Of a stretch of DNA of 64,000 nucleotides, positions 41,244 through 51,262 are shown piece by piece (within the stretch, counting starts at the first letter, position 1; each line of letters opens with the position of its first letter). The DNA is from G020354785 sp964521285 (GTDB lineage Bacteria > Bacteroidota > Bacteroidia > Bacteroidales > UBA10428), in contig CAZFQS010000003.1 of the NCBI GenBank assembly GCA_964521285.1, positions 1-64,000 on the forward strand. Direction: 5' to 3'. A program made the position numbers and the translations under genes. The notes under the pieces were generated by a model. That model did not search any database and was not told the origin of the DNA. It worked only from the letters and a program-made list of their open reading frames with translations.

Positions 41244-42617
41244 CTATAATCCAAACTTCTCTATCTTTCTGTATAATGTCTGACGACCTATTCCAAGTTC
41301 TTTAGCTGCTTCACTTATATTCCAGTTGTTATTTAATAATGCATTATTAATAATAAATTTTTCACCCTCTTCGAGGCTTATACTTTTGTTTAGATCTGTT
41401 CGTATATCACTTTCTGTGGCAAACGAGAAATCCTGGGGAGTAAGAATATCAGATTCACATAATATGACAGCTTTCTCAATGGTATGTCTTAATTCTCTTA
41501 TATTTCCCGGCCATGAATGTCTTTTTAGTTTTTCCAGTGCACTGGATGTAAATTTGAGAGGCAACCGGTCATATTTACCGGCAAATTGACTGAGATAAAA
41601 CTCTGAAATAAGAATTATATCATTTTCACGGTCTCTTAAAGGTGGTATATTAATCTGTACTGTATTTAACCTGTAAAACAGGTCCTCTCTAAAGAGACTA
41701 TCTGTTACCATTAATGGCAAATCCTTGTTTGTTGCACTTATAATTCTTATGTCTACAGGTATTTCCTTGTTCGTACCCAGAGGTGTTATTTTCTTTTGTT
41801 CTATTGCTGAGAGGAGTTTTGCCTGTAAAGAAAAATTTAGATTTCCAATCTCATCTAAAAATAATGTGCCACCGGACGCTGCTTCAAATCTACCGATACG
41901 ATCTTCTCCCGCATCTGTAAACGCGCCTTTAATGTGGCCAAAGAGTTCACTTTCAAAAAGTGTCTCGGTTAAGGCGCCAAGATCCACACTCATAAAGTCT
42001 TTCTGGCTTCTTTTTGATTGACGGTGAATTTCACGGGCTATAAGCTCCTTACCTGTGCCATTCTCTCCCATCAGTAAAATATTTGCCTCGGTTTTCGCTA
42101 CTTTGGTGATGGTTTGATAAAGGTCTTGCATTACCTCTGATTCCCCTATAATCTGACCATAATTTCTGTTTATGTCTTCATTGATCTGTTTTTGCTTTAA
42201 TTTCAGTTTCCTTATTTCCTTGTTTGACAACCGTAGCTTTAACGATGCCTGAAGCGTTGCCAGTAGTTTCTGGTTATCCCATGGTTTTGTAATAAAATCA
42301 GTCGCTCCCTCTTTTATTGCTTTAACCGCCAGTTCAATATCACCATAAGCAGTAATCATAATTACAACAACAGCAGGATCTTGTTTTAATATCTTCCTAA
42401 GCCAGTATATTCCTTCATTGCCGGTATTAATACCTGCTGTAAAATTCATATCAAGCATTATTATATCTATATCTTCAGTGGACAGGAGAAAGGGTATCTG
42501 GTTAGGTGAGTTAAGTGTTCTAATTGATTTGAAGTAATGCTTAAGATATAATTCAAGTGACTTCAAAACACTTGCACTGTCATCCACAATTAGAATATTT
42601 CCTGCTTTTTCTTTCAT
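41244..42617 (-). CDS. Sigma54-dependent response regulator (NtrC family)
   Basis: A 457-residue protein with receiver domain (phospho-acceptor Asp56 in I-I-M-L-D-M-N), AAA+ domain (Walker A G-E-N-G-T-G-K-E near 176; sigma54 loop as G-A-F-T-D-A, a common variant of GAFTGA), D-I-R-I-I-S-A-T-N-K-D-L, and a Fis-type helix-turn-helix at the end (I-S-E-A-A-K-E-L-G-I-G-R-Q-T-L-Y-R). It would activate a sigma54 promoter; the best candidate in view is upstream of the divergent ABC exporter at 42753-42768. Confidence 0.95.
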   Translation of the reverse strand: MKEKAGNILIVDDSASVLKSLELYLKHYFKSIRTLNSPNQIPFLLSTEDIDIIMLDMNFTAGINTGNEGIYWLRKILKQDPAVVVIMITAYGDIELAVKAIKEGATDFITKPWDNQKLLATLQASLKLRLSNKEIRKLKLKQKQINEDINRNYGQIIGESEVMQDLYQTITKVAKTEANILLMGENGTGKELIAREIHRQSKRSQKDFMSVDLGALTETLFESELFGHIKGAFTDAGEDRIGRFEAASGGTLFLDEIGNLNFSLQAKLLSAIEQKKITPLGTNKEIPVDIRIISATNKDLPLMVTDSLFREDLFYRLNTVQINIPPLRDRENDIILISEFYLSQFAGKYDRLPLKFTSSALEKLKRHSWPGNIRELRHTIEKAVILCESDILTPQDFSFATESDIRTDLNKSISLEEGEKFIINNALLNNNWNISEAAKELGIGRQTLYRKIEKFGL

Positions 42618-42752
42618 GTTTTGTATTTCTAAACTCTAAGTTAGCAAATTGTACTATTATAGCACATTAATTGTATGATTATGGGACATACTTTATGGAT
42701 ATTAAAGCCTCTAGTTGTTGTAATGTGCAGTATATTAATATTATAGATATTC

Positions 42753-42768
42753 TGGCACACATAATGTA
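42753..42768 (+). promoter_or_regulatory. Candidate sigma54 promoter of the ABC exporter
   Basis: TGGCACACATAATGTA compared with the sigma54 consensus TGGCAC-N5-TTGCA has the -24 box intact and the -12 box weak (GT for GC, spacing kept at ten bases between GG and GT). It lies 50 bases before the start of the ATPase gene, and a sigma54 activator gene lies just upstream on the other strand. Confidence 0.5.
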
Positions 42769-42818
42769 AAAGACTTCCTAATAATTACTTTGAAAATTTT
42801 AACATAAATATCCATATC

Positions 42819-43496
42819 ATGATAAGAACAGAAAAGCTAAAAAAAGTATTCAGGACTGATGAAGTTGAAACAACAGCATTAAACAATGTAGATCTGGAAG
42901 TTACCCAGGGAGAATTTTTAGCTGTTATGGGCCCCTCAGGTTGCGGAAAATCTACTCTACTGAACATATTAGGTCTTTTAGACAATCCGACAGATGGTAG
43001 ATACTGGTTTAATGGAGCCGAGGTGTCAAAACACAGGGAGCGCCAGAGAACCAACTTTCGGAAAGGAAATATAGGCTTCGTCTTTCAGAGTTTTAATTTA
43101 ATTGATGAGCTTAATGTATACGAAAATGTTGAATTACCACTTTTATACCTGAAGATACGAGCTTCTGAAAGAAAAAGCAAAGTAAATGAAATACTGGACC
43201 GCATGCAGATCTCACATCGTAAAAAACATTTCCCCCAGCAGCTTTCAGGCGGACAGCAACAGAGAGTGGCAGTAGCAAGGGCTGTTGTTACTAATCCTAA
43301 ACTTATTCTTGCTGATGAGCCAACAGGAAACCTTGATTCGAAGAACGGGGAAGAAGTCTTACATTTGCTTGAGGAACTAAACAGGGAAGGTACTACTATA
43401 ATCATGGTGACACACTCCCCATCTTATGCAGAAAGAGCCACCAGAGTCGTACATTTGTTTGACGGGCACATAATAACTGAAAACATAAAAGTTTAA
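42819..43496 (+). CDS. ABC transporter ATP-binding protein (LolD/MacB type)
   Basis: The 225-residue ATPase has Walker A G-P-S-G-C-G-K-S-T at 38-46, Q-loop F-V-F-Q-S at 87-91, signature L-S-G-G-Q-Q-Q-R at 142-149, Walker B L-I-L-A-D-E-P-T at 162-169 and switch His in V-T-H-S-P. The length and Y-E-N-V-E-L-P-L motif match the LolD/MacB subgroup, which moves lipoproteins, antimicrobial peptides or other periplasmic substrates. It pairs with the large permease gene downstream. Control by the adjacent sigma54 system is likely. Confidence 0.94.
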   Translation: MIRTEKLKKVFRTDEVETTALNNVDLEVTQGEFLAVMGPSGCGKSTLLNILGLLDNPTDGRYWFNGAEVSKHRERQRTNFRKGNIGFVFQSFNLIDELNVYENVELPLLYLKIRASERKSKVNEILDRMQISHRKKHFPQQLSGGQQQRVAVARAVVTNPKLILADEPTGNLDSKNGEEVLHLLEELNREGTTIIMVTHSPSYAERATRVVHLFDGHIITENIKV

Positions 43497-43516
43497 AAAG
43501 GGTACAGCGCCCCTGG
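43495..43516. repeat. Short GC-rich repeat, core GGGTACAGCGCCC
   Basis: The sequence at 43495-43516 resembles one at 61309-61340 that shares the core GGGnACAGCGCCC. It stands between the ATPase and permease genes and is richer in G and C than its surroundings. It could be a remnant of a short dispersed repeat; only two copies are in the window. Confidence 0.35.
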
Positions 43517-43560
43517 ATGATTAAAGATTAACAATTTACGATCAGCGATTTACAAATACA

Positions 43561-45885
43561 ATGTTTTTTAATTACATAATTGTTGCATGGCGAAACCTGT
43601 TAAAGAACAGGATGGTATCTTTAATTAATATCCTGGGCCTTACACTGGGACTTGCCTCAGCAGTACTGGCATTACTTTATGCACGCCACGAACTTACATT
43701 TGAAAACTGCCACGAAAAGGCAGATCGCATTGCCAAGGTGTATATTTCAACCGAAATGGAGGAATTGCAAACGATACCCACTTCTTTTGGCCCCGAAGGT
43801 GAAGCTCTCAAAAAAATGTTTCCCGAGATAGAAATGTACTCAATATCATTTGTTTTCAGCGGAATCGTGAGGGTCGGAGAAAACTTCTTTAATGAACACA
43901 ACCTGGTTATGGCAGATTCTGCTTTTTTCTCTGTATTCACTGTCCCTTTTATTGAGGGCACTTTTACTACCGATCCCCAGTCGGTAGTCCTGTCAGAAAA
44001 GGCATCCCAGCGTTATTTCGGAAAAGACAGTCCGCTTGGAAAAAATGTTACTATAACCTTACACGGACAGAAGATTGACTTCCTCGTAACAGGCCTATAC
44101 AAAGACTTCCCGTCAAACACTCATCTTCAGGCTGAATTCATTATTCCCTTCACACTGGCGAAAAGGTTCGAATTCCTGAGATATACGGAATATGAATCAA
44201 ATAATTATCATAATTACGTGTTGCTGCAACCAGGTACGGATATTAAAAGCCTGAACAAAAAAATATCGGACTCTTTCGAAATACCGATTGACCTTAATAA
44301 TATATCGGCGTTCCTGATGCCTATAAGGGAAATTCATTTCAGGGGTACCTTTGAAAATAACAAGGGAAAGCTGATGGTGTTCCTTATTGGAGGATTCTTT
44401 ATGCTTATTACTTCCTGCATTAATTATATAAACCTTACCAATATACTCTTTTCTACACGCAGCAAGGAAACAGGAATCCGCAAAGTTAACGGCGGCAGGA
44501 GAAACAATATTATTAAACAGTTCCTGACCGACACTACTCTTTCGGCACTGATTGGTTTTAACCTGGCAATTATAATACTGAGACTTATCCTTCCATGGTT
44601 TAATGCAATTATGGACACGCATTTAAGCCTTGTTCCCGACTGGCAGTTTTTAGTCCTTTTGTTAATCCTTTTTATCTTTACTGTTTTAGTATCCGGACTT
44701 TACCCTGCACTCAGGTATTCATCACTGAAACCTGTGAACCTGATGAGCTCAAATATATCCCAGGCAAAGGGTAAAAGCCCTTCAAGATGGATACTGACCA
44801 CCTTCCAGTTTTTTCTTGCGGTTATTTTTATCCAGGTTATGATGGTTATGACCAAACAGAATAAATATATTTTTAGTGAAGAGGCAAAAAAGTATGACGA
44901 GGCCAATGTTATATGCATACCCGGAGATCCGTGGGGAGATTTGAAGAAGGTTAAACAGGAGCTTTTAAAAAATCCTGCTATCGAGGTTGTATCCTGGGGT
45001 TCTTCTATTCCATCCATGGGCTTTAACGGTACTTATGAGTGGAAAGATGAACAGAACAAGGAATTAGCTGTTTTCAACTCATTCGGACTGGACTATCCTG
45101 AAGTATACAGGATCAAAATGCTGAGCGGACGTTACTTCTCCGGTGAATTTACGGCTGACACAAATAACAGTATAGTAATCAACCAGGTTGCTGCCAATGT
45201 GCTGGGATTTGCTGACCCTGTTAATAAAATGATGTTTGCTTTTGGAAGGCAATATAAAATTATCGGAATTATAGATAATTATATGGCGATACCTCCTGTT
45301 TTTGAAAATATGCCATTGTTAATTACCCAAAGCAGGGATCAAAATAATTATCTTGTAATGCGTATAAATCCTGTAAATCGTGAAGCCACGCATGAATACA
45401 TAATGAATACACTGCATGAATTTAATCCTGATCACCCTGTTGAAGTTAAATATCATATTGATATCCTGCTCGAACAAAAAGAATCCAAATCATACATAAC
45501 GGCAGGTAAACTTATGACTCTGTTTTTTATTCTTACGATCATCACTTCTTTAGTTGGACTGTTCGGCCTTTCTGTATTTATTGCCGAAAGAAACCGTAAA
45601 GAAGTAGGAATAAGAAAAGCCTGCGGAGCATCTGCCCTGAATATTATTTTTAAGCTGTCAAAGGGATTACTAATTCAGATATTAATTGTACTGGGAATTG
45701 CCACACCCCTTTCTTTCTTTTTTACCAAAGGCTATCTGGCAATTTATCCAAATCATTTCGAGCCGGGGATATTCTTTTATCTTTTCGGGGGTACATTAGG
45801 GTCACTGGTATTAATACTAACGGTAAGCTGGCAGACATGGCGGGCAGCCAACAGGAATCCCGTCGAGGAACTCAGGTATGAATAA
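43561..45885 (+). CDS. ABC transporter permease (MacB/FtsX type)
   Basis: A 774-residue permease with an N-terminal membrane helix, a periplasmic MacB_PCD-like domain, a central group of helices (about 280-440), a second periplasmic domain and a C-terminal FtsX-like cluster with the coupling motif E-R-N-R-K-E-V-G-I-R-K-A near 677-688. The duplicated FtsX layout is typical of Bacteroidota. With the ATPase upstream it forms a transporter that acts on substrates in the periplasm. It is 64 bases after the ATPase gene. Confidence 0.92.
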   Translation: MFFNYIIVAWRNLLKNRMVSLINILGLTLGLASAVLALLYARHELTFENCHEKADRIAKVYISTEMEELQTIPTSFGPEGEALKKMFPEIEMYSISFVFSGIVRVGENFFNEHNLVMADSAFFSVFTVPFIEGTFTTDPQSVVLSEKASQRYFGKDSPLGKNVTITLHGQKIDFLVTGLYKDFPSNTHLQAEFIIPFTLAKRFEFLRYTEYESNNYHNYVLLQPGTDIKSLNKKISDSFEIPIDLNNISAFLMPIREIHFRGTFENNKGKLMVFLIGGFFMLITSCINYINLTNILFSTRSKETGIRKVNGGRRNNIIKQFLTDTTLSALIGFNLAIIILRLILPWFNAIMDTHLSLVPDWQFLVLLLILFIFTVLVSGLYPALRYSSLKPVNLMSSNISQAKGKSPSRWILTTFQFFLAVIFIQVMMVMTKQNKYIFSEEAKKYDEANVICIPGDPWGDLKKVKQELLKNPAIEVVSWGSSIPSMGFNGTYEWKDEQNKELAVFNSFGLDYPEVYRIKMLSGRYFSGEFTADTNNSIVINQVAANVLGFADPVNKMMFAFGRQYKIIGIIDNYMAIPPVFENMPLLITQSRDQNNYLVMRINPVNREATHEYIMNTLHEFNPDHPVEVKYHIDILLEQKESKSYITAGKLMTLFFILTIITSLVGLFGLSVFIAERNRKEVGIRKACGASALNIIFKLSKGLLIQILIVLGIATPLSFFFTKGYLAIYPNHFEPGIFFYLFGGTLGSLVLILTVSWQTWRAANRNPVEELRYE

Positions 45886-45930
45886 ACCATTAAAAATTAG
45901 TAGCTAATAATTAAGTAAATAAAGGATAAA

Positions 45931-46386
45931 ATGACTATTGTTACCAATTATTATATAAAATTCAGGATGAAAACAATATTCTTATTAATCATATTATCTT
46001 TTTTACTTCCAGATATTATATACGGACAGGATAATAAAAATGAACTCAGCCTGGTTGTTAAAAACATCAGGAATGATGAAGGATTAGTAGCAGTGCAACT
46101 CCTCAATGAAGAGGAGGAGGTAATTGAAGCCAGGTATATATCTATAAAGGATAAAGCTGCTTTTACAATATTCAATGATGTATATCATGGAAAATATGCC
46201 ATAAGGATCTTTCATGATGTAAATCAGAACGAAAAAATGGATTTTAACTGGATAGGAATACCAAAAGAGGGATATGGCTTTTCAGGTAATCCAAAAATAA
46301 CTTTCGGACCTCCTGATATTAAAGAATTTCTGTTTCAAGTTGATGCTGACAAAGAGATAATAATAAATATGGTTTATTTTCTATGA
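45931..46386 (+). CDS. DUF2141 secreted protein
   Basis: A 151-residue protein. A signal peptide is best formed from the Met at 45967 (K-T-I-F-L-L-I-I-L-S-F-L-L), while the ATG at 45931 has an AAAGGA site and adds 12 residues; either may be the true start. The mature part matches DUF2141: V-K-N-I-R-N-D-E-G-L-V-A-V-Q-L, then Y-A-I-R-I-F-H-D-V-N-Q-N-E-K-M-D-F-N near 96-113 and P-K-E-G-Y-G-F-S-G-N. It is likely periplasmic or surface-bound, of unknown role. It follows the permease by 45 bases. Confidence 0.82.
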   Translation: MTIVTNYYIKFRMKTIFLLIILSFLLPDIIYGQDNKNELSLVVKNIRNDEGLVAVQLLNEEEEVIEARYISIKDKAAFTIFNDVYHGKYAIRIFHDVNQNEKMDFNWIGIPKEGYGFSGNPKITFGPPDIKEFLFQVDADKEIIINMVYFL

Positions 46387-46415
46387 ACCAAATTTTATAT
46401 CGAAGAATTAGCTGA

Positions 46416-47438
46416 TTAATAGCCTAAGCCTTTGAATCTCTCCTTGTAGCTGTCAGGGACCGATGTCTCTATACTTTTATAATCTTCCAGGAAATCCCTG
46501 ACAAGCCGAAAAAATCTATCCTGTGCATCGATAAACATAAAATGCCCTGCATCCTCCATAATTACGAGTTTTGACGATTGTATTTGTTTATGTACTTTAT
46601 AAGCACCTTCACCCGGAAAGGGATCGTATGTGCCATGAATTATCAGAGCAGGACACTTTATAGCTGACAATTCATTATAAATATCAAAGTCTGAGAGGTC
46701 GTCCATCAATAATTTACCTATACCAGCCTGATTTTTTAGGGTGTTCTTTCCAAAAGTCAGATCAACCTCATTTACCAGTGATGTATCCTTAAAAAAAGGT
46801 TTTAATATTAACCGCCAGTATTTTTGCACTACCTCGGCCTCCTGGTTTTTAAAAGATTCCAGCTTTTCTATTTCTCCCAGTGTCTTCCGGTCATCTTCTG
46901 TGGTCCTGGACTGTAAATTAAGAAAGTATTCATTGAAATGTTCTTTATTTGCCCCTCCTGTACCGGCAATGATTAATGATTTAAGATTACCGGGATATTT
47001 TATGCCATAATACATTGCCAGGGTAGCACCCCATGAAAAACCAATAAGATTAATTTTCCCTAGTTTTAAGTGACTGCGCAATCCTTCCAAATCCTCTACA
47101 AAATTATTTATAGTTATTGAAGCAGGATCTGTTGCTCCGGAAGAATTACCTGAAGCACGCTGATCATAGTATATAACCTGAAACTCATCTGCCAGCTCAT
47201 TAAACTGAATTACACTGTTATGGTCAGAACCCGGTCCACCGTGCAGAACAACTACTGGTTCGCCTTTACCAATAATTTTATAATAAAGACTTATATTATT
47301 AACATTAACAAAGCCCTCTTTTATATTTTCTGAAGTGTTCATAACACAACCCATAAATAAAATTAAAAAGAAAATTTTTAAACTTAATAAAATGCCAGAT
47401 TTTAGTATCATATATTTTATTTTTTCAAAATTTCTCAA
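46416..47438 (-). CDS. Alpha/beta hydrolase, proline iminopeptidase-like, membrane-anchored
   Basis: The 340-residue protein has an N-terminal hydrophobic segment ending L-F-M-G-C, a possible lipobox. The fold marks are V-V-L-H-G-G-P-G-S-D (oxyanion hole) near 65, the nucleophile elbow G-F-S-W-G-A near 143, the acid in H-G-T-Y-D-P-F, and the catalytic His in D-A-G-H-F-M-F. The H-G-G-P-G motif and length suit the S33 prolyl-aminopeptidase group. The substrate is unknown. It is convergent with the DUF2141 gene. Confidence 0.85.
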   Translation of the reverse strand: MRNFEKIKYMILKSGILLSLKIFFLILFMGCVMNTSENIKEGFVNVNNISLYYKIIGKGEPVVVLHGGPGSDHNSVIQFNELADEFQVIYYDQRASGNSSGATDPASITINNFVEDLEGLRSHLKLGKINLIGFSWGATLAMYYGIKYPGNLKSLIIAGTGGANKEHFNEYFLNLQSRTTEDDRKTLGEIEKLESFKNQEAEVVQKYWRLILKPFFKDTSLVNEVDLTFGKNTLKNQAGIGKLLMDDLSDFDIYNELSAIKCPALIIHGTYDPFPGEGAYKVHKQIQSSKLVIMEDAGHFMFIDAQDRFFRLVRDFLEDYKSIETSVPDSYKERFKGLGY

Positions 47439-47795
47439 TGATCTTCAGAAATAATTTTTCAAAATTTTTTTCTTTATTTCTCATAATAAATATGAATTTA
47501 ATATTGATATTATGTATTGAGAGTACTTATAATTATTAATTATCCATTATTAATTTTATCCGGACAGATCGTTTTAGGGTGATTACTTTAATTATAAACA
47601 GGAAATATTATTTAAACGTATTTACTTAATACAATCTGCAATAAATCTAGTCTTATATTTATTTATTTTGGAACAGGATCCTGTAAAAGTATCACATATA
47701 TTTTTTTGTTTTTTAAAATATGAATTAATTAATTCAGGATTTAGTAAAAGATATATTACATTTATCGATTAATTATAAATAAAAAATAGCAGTCT
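47439..47795. other. AT-rich divergent promoter region
   Basis: These 357 bases separate the hydrolase (minus) and GH130 (plus) starts. The sequence is strongly AT-rich and holds several runs like TTTTTTTG, but no exact TAnnTTTG element and no gene or structured RNA that I can support. Confidence 0.45.
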
Positions 47796-49268
47796 ATGCA
47801 ATTTACAGTAACCAGAAAGGACGTTAGATTTTATCCGGATCCGACCAGGGTTATCGCCCGCTTTTTTTATTATACTGACGAAAGAAGCATAAATATAATC
47901 CACATGGTACTGGCTATGACAGAAGATGAGGTGAAAACAGCATTGAGCCAGGTTCTGAGAGGTTATTCCACACGTCATAGAAATATTTCAAAGATATTCG
48001 AAAAACATTTCAATAAATTGAATACATTGTTTAAAGAACTGGACATTAATCCGGATGATCTTGATGTCTCAAGAAAAGTGCTTATTGGGTCCTATTTTAC
48101 AATGGAATATTCAATTGAGTCAGCAGCCTTTTTTAATCCATCTATTGTAGAACATCCTGATCAAACAGAATTAATGCCAGGGAAAAAAAGAGTTATTGTA
48201 AGTTTCAGGGCAACAGGAGAGGGCCATATTTCCTCAATTGTTTTCCGTCTCGGTATTATTGATAATGATTATAATCTGCTCTTTGAACCTGTTGGCAGTA
48301 TGTTGGATGAGCCTGAGTATATCAAAAGGCATATTTACCATAAAGAAACCTTTATAAGCAAGCTGAATGAAATGCAGTATTTTGATAACTCTTTTTCTCC
48401 AGCCTTTGTATTAGAAAAACTAGGTGATAACTTTACTTATGGTGAACTAAAAAGGTGTGTAGATGAAACAAGGGGAAAAATTCAATTTTCTGCAACTAAA
48501 GAATTGCTCCTTAATCAAATAATGTGGCTGGCTTCATCACATTATGAAATCGAATTTTCCCTGGACACAGCCCTCTCCGAAAGAGTTATTTTCCCTATCT
48601 CCGAAACTGAAAAAAATGGCATTGAAGACGCACGTTTTGTTAGATTCACAGATGATGACGGTGAGGTAACTTATTATGCTACTTATACTGCTTATGATGG
48701 CATGACCATCTTGCCGAAGTTAATTGAAACCAAGTCTTTCTACAATTTTAAAGTATTGCCCATTCATGGTGAAATTGCAAAAAATAAAGGGATGGCATTG
48801 TTCCCCAGGAAGATAAAAGGGAAATATGCCATGCTCTGCAGAATAGATGGAGTAAATAATTATATTGCCTTTTCAGATAATATCAATATTTGGCGGAATG
48901 CCAAACTCATTCAGGAACCAAAATATCACTGGGAACTAATTCAAATAGGAAATTGCGGTTCTCCAATTGAGACTGAAGAAGGCTGGTTGGTTATAACCCA
49001 TGCAGTGGGGCAAATGAGGGAGTATGTCCTGGGCGCCAGTCTTTATGAACTTAATAATCCTGAAAAAGAAATTGGCAGGTTAAAGACCCCATTATTGGTG
49101 CCAAATGCAGAAGAAAGAGAAGGATATGTACCTAATGTAATTTATTCATGCGGCTCGATTATTCATAATGATAAGCTGATTATTCCGTATGCCATGTCAG
49201 ACTATGCTTCTACTTATGCATGCATTAATTTAAGGGAACTTTTAAATGAGCTTAAGAATCCCAAATAA
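47796..49268 (+). CDS. GH130 family glycoside phosphorylase
   Basis: A 490-residue protein with the five-bladed propeller pattern of GH130: I-E-D-A-R-F-V-R-F (catalytic Asp) near 284-292, E-P-K-Y-H-W-E-L-I-Q-I-G-N-C-G-S-P-I near 372-389 and T-E-E-G-W-L-V-I-T-H-A. An alpha-helical N-terminal extension of about 100 residues and a beta insert precede the core, as in longer GH130 members. These enzymes split beta-1,4/1,2-mannosyl linkages with phosphate. It faces the GT4/GH130 operon and probably works on the same glycan. Confidence 0.88.
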   Translation: MQFTVTRKDVRFYPDPTRVIARFFYYTDERSINIIHMVLAMTEDEVKTALSQVLRGYSTRHRNISKIFEKHFNKLNTLFKELDINPDDLDVSRKVLIGSYFTMEYSIESAAFFNPSIVEHPDQTELMPGKKRVIVSFRATGEGHISSIVFRLGIIDNDYNLLFEPVGSMLDEPEYIKRHIYHKETFISKLNEMQYFDNSFSPAFVLEKLGDNFTYGELKRCVDETRGKIQFSATKELLLNQIMWLASSHYEIEFSLDTALSERVIFPISETEKNGIEDARFVRFTDDDGEVTYYATYTAYDGMTILPKLIETKSFYNFKVLPIHGEIAKNKGMALFPRKIKGKYAMLCRIDGVNNYIAFSDNINIWRNAKLIQEPKYHWELIQIGNCGSPIETEEGWLVITHAVGQMREYVLGASLYELNNPEKEIGRLKTPLLVPNAEEREGYVPNVIYSCGSIIHNDKLIIPYAMSDYASTYACINLRELLNELKNPK

Positions 49269-49321
49269 TTAAATAAATATTGAAACACGAATCCTGATAC
49301 TCGATGTTTACCCTATTACCA

Positions 49322-50329
49322 CTAACTTAAAACACTTTTATAGACTTCGAGGTATCCTTCAGTCATTTTTTGGCGGGTAAATTTTGAGGTAGCCCACTCC
49401 ATGCAATGTTTTCTATTAATGAATCGGACAGCATTTACAGCCTCCACGGCCTCATGAATGTTTTGTACAAGAAAACCGGTCTTCCCATGAAGGATTAATT
49501 CTGCCATAGATCCCCTGTTATATGCAATAACAGGTGTTCCACAGACCATAGACTCAATAACGCTTAATCCGAAAGGTTCCTCAAAACTTATTGGATGTAA
49601 AAGTGCATATGCCTCACCCAGGAGTTTATCCCGTTTTTCTGGCCCGGAATTGCCAACATAAACAATATCATCATCATTAATGAAGGCTTTAATCTTATTG
49701 TTAAAATAATCCTGATCTTGAATAAGACCCGAAATAATTAATTTTCTTTGCGACTGTTTGGCAATTTGAATGGATTCATGAGTTCCCTTTTCGGGGTGAA
49801 TCCTGCCGAAATAGAGCAAATAATCTTCAGGAACCTGTCGGTATGTAAATTCATTGGTATTAATACCATTATAAACGGTAGCAATGTAATTAAGTTCAGG
49901 GCTGCGGTCCGAATCACTAATAGAAACGTAAAAACCGGTATTATTATATTTTTTATAAACAGGAAGTATTTTTGGAGAAGAAAAACCATGGATAGTGGTT
50001 ACCATGGGTGTTTTGATTAAACATGAGTAGGTTAGCGGAAGAAAATCAAAATTATTGTGGATCAAATCGAATTTATCTGCCTTTTCCATCATATGGCTGA
50101 TATGTAGACATTCCCATACTTTGGGATCAAGCTCAGTGTATTCTGAATAGGGATGTTCACATATAGACTCCAATTTGCCTGTTGTAATGGAATCCCCGGT
50201 AGCAAATAATGTTACATCAATTCCCTTTTCAACTAGTCCTTCAGCAATATTTGAAGCTACTTGTTCCCATGGCCCGTACATTCTGGGAGGAGTTCTCCAG
50301 GCAACCGGAGACAATACTGCAACTTTCAT
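49322..50329 (-). CDS. Glycosyltransferase family 4
   Basis: A 335-residue GT-B fold protein: an N-terminal acceptor domain (S-P-V-A-W-R-T-P-P-R-M-Y-G-P-W-E) and the C-terminal GT4 signature P-I-S-F-E-E-P-F-G-L-S-V-I-E-S-M-V-C-G-T-P-V-I-A-Y near 250-275. It transfers a sugar from a nucleotide donor. It is the last gene of a three-gene operon, one base downstream of the short GH130 gene. Confidence 0.9.
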   Translation of the reverse strand: MKVAVLSPVAWRTPPRMYGPWEQVASNIAEGLVEKGIDVTLFATGDSITTGKLESICEHPYSEYTELDPKVWECLHISHMMEKADKFDLIHNNFDFLPLTYSCLIKTPMVTTIHGFSSPKILPVYKKYNNTGFYVSISDSDRSPELNYIATVYNGINTNEFTYRQVPEDYLLYFGRIHPEKGTHESIQIAKQSQRKLIISGLIQDQDYFNNKIKAFINDDDIVYVGNSGPEKRDKLLGEAYALLHPISFEEPFGLSVIESMVCGTPVIAYNRGSMAELILHGKTGFLVQNIHEAVEAVNAVRFINRKHCMEWATSKFTRQKMTEGYLEVYKSVLS

Positions 50330-50330
50330 T

Positions 50331-51257
50331 CTATAATGGTTTTCGTGAGTTCTTAAAACAATGGTTAACCAGATCGTCTAAATTCGCTGTTCCCACGCAC
50401 ATTACTTTATCAGCACCGCCCCAGTATATTTTAACACTGCCATCATCTTCAGGAACAGCACCACAGGTAAATACTACATTATGGACGTAACCTGTGATTT
50501 CATATACTTCCTCCGGTTGTAAAATCCATTCATCGCCAACAGCAATAATTTTTGAAGGATCCTGAAGATCATGCAATGCTACACCTAACCTGTAAACACT
50601 TCCATCCATAGTGGAAAATACTCCATGATAAATGTTTAACCAGCCACGGGAAGTTTTAATAGGGGGAGCCCCAGGTCCTATCTTCATTCCATCCCAATGA
50701 TATTGTGCAGGTTTCATAACCAACCTGGATTCTCCCCAAAACCTGAGATCCGGAGAATAAGAAATCCAGATTGACCAGGGAGATATTTCAGAATGAGGCC
50801 GGTCAAGCCGTGCATATAACCCCATAAATTTTTCAGGGAAGATTACGATATTTCGGTAATCGGCTTCTGTGATAAGTGAAAATCGGTCAATTGATTTGAA
50901 ATCCCTGGTTTTTGCAAGCCCTATCCGCACTCCATGCCTGGAATAGGCACTATATGTAATCAGGTATTCGCCTTCAAGGAAAATAATTCTGGGGTCCTCA
51001 ACACCATACTCCTCATATTCCTTGAAAATACCATCAACAGCAGGTGTCATAAAAGGTTTTTTATGTACTCTAAAATTATAGCCATCGTCACTTTCTGCCA
51101 AACCCAGTATACTTCTTCCATTGAGTCTATGGGAACGGAAAATCATCATGTACCTGTTATTGAATTTTACAACCCCTGCATTATGCACGGTAGCAACAGG
51201 GTATGGTACATCATCCTTTGTAAGGATTGGATTTTTATTATATCTTTTTATCAGCAT
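50331..51257 (-). CDS. GH130 family glycosidase/phosphorylase, short form
   Basis: The 308-residue protein has the standard GH130 core: N-P-I-L-T-K-D-D near 9-16, H-N-A-G-V-V-K near 26-32, the catalytic region G-V-E-D-P-R-I near 91-97, and K-I-G-P-G-A-P-P-I-K-T near 193-203. It likely phosphorolyses a beta-mannoside. It lies one base before the GT4 gene and six bases after the large fusion gene, so all three are co-transcribed. Two GH130 proteins so close suggest separate steps on one oligosaccharide. Confidence 0.9.
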   Translation of the reverse strand: MLIKRYNKNPILTKDDVPYPVATVHNAGVVKFNNRYMMIFRSHRLNGRSILGLAESDDGYNFRVHKKPFMTPAVDGIFKEYEEYGVEDPRIIFLEGEYLITYSAYSRHGVRIGLAKTRDFKSIDRFSLITEADYRNIVIFPEKFMGLYARLDRPHSEISPWSIWISYSPDLRFWGESRLVMKPAQYHWDGMKIGPGAPPIKTSRGWLNIYHGVFSTMDGSVYRLGVALHDLQDPSKIIAVGDEWILQPEEVYEITGYVHNVVFTCGAVPEDDGSVKIYWGGADKVMCVGTANLDDLVNHCFKNSRKPL

Positions 51258-51262
51258 ATTAC

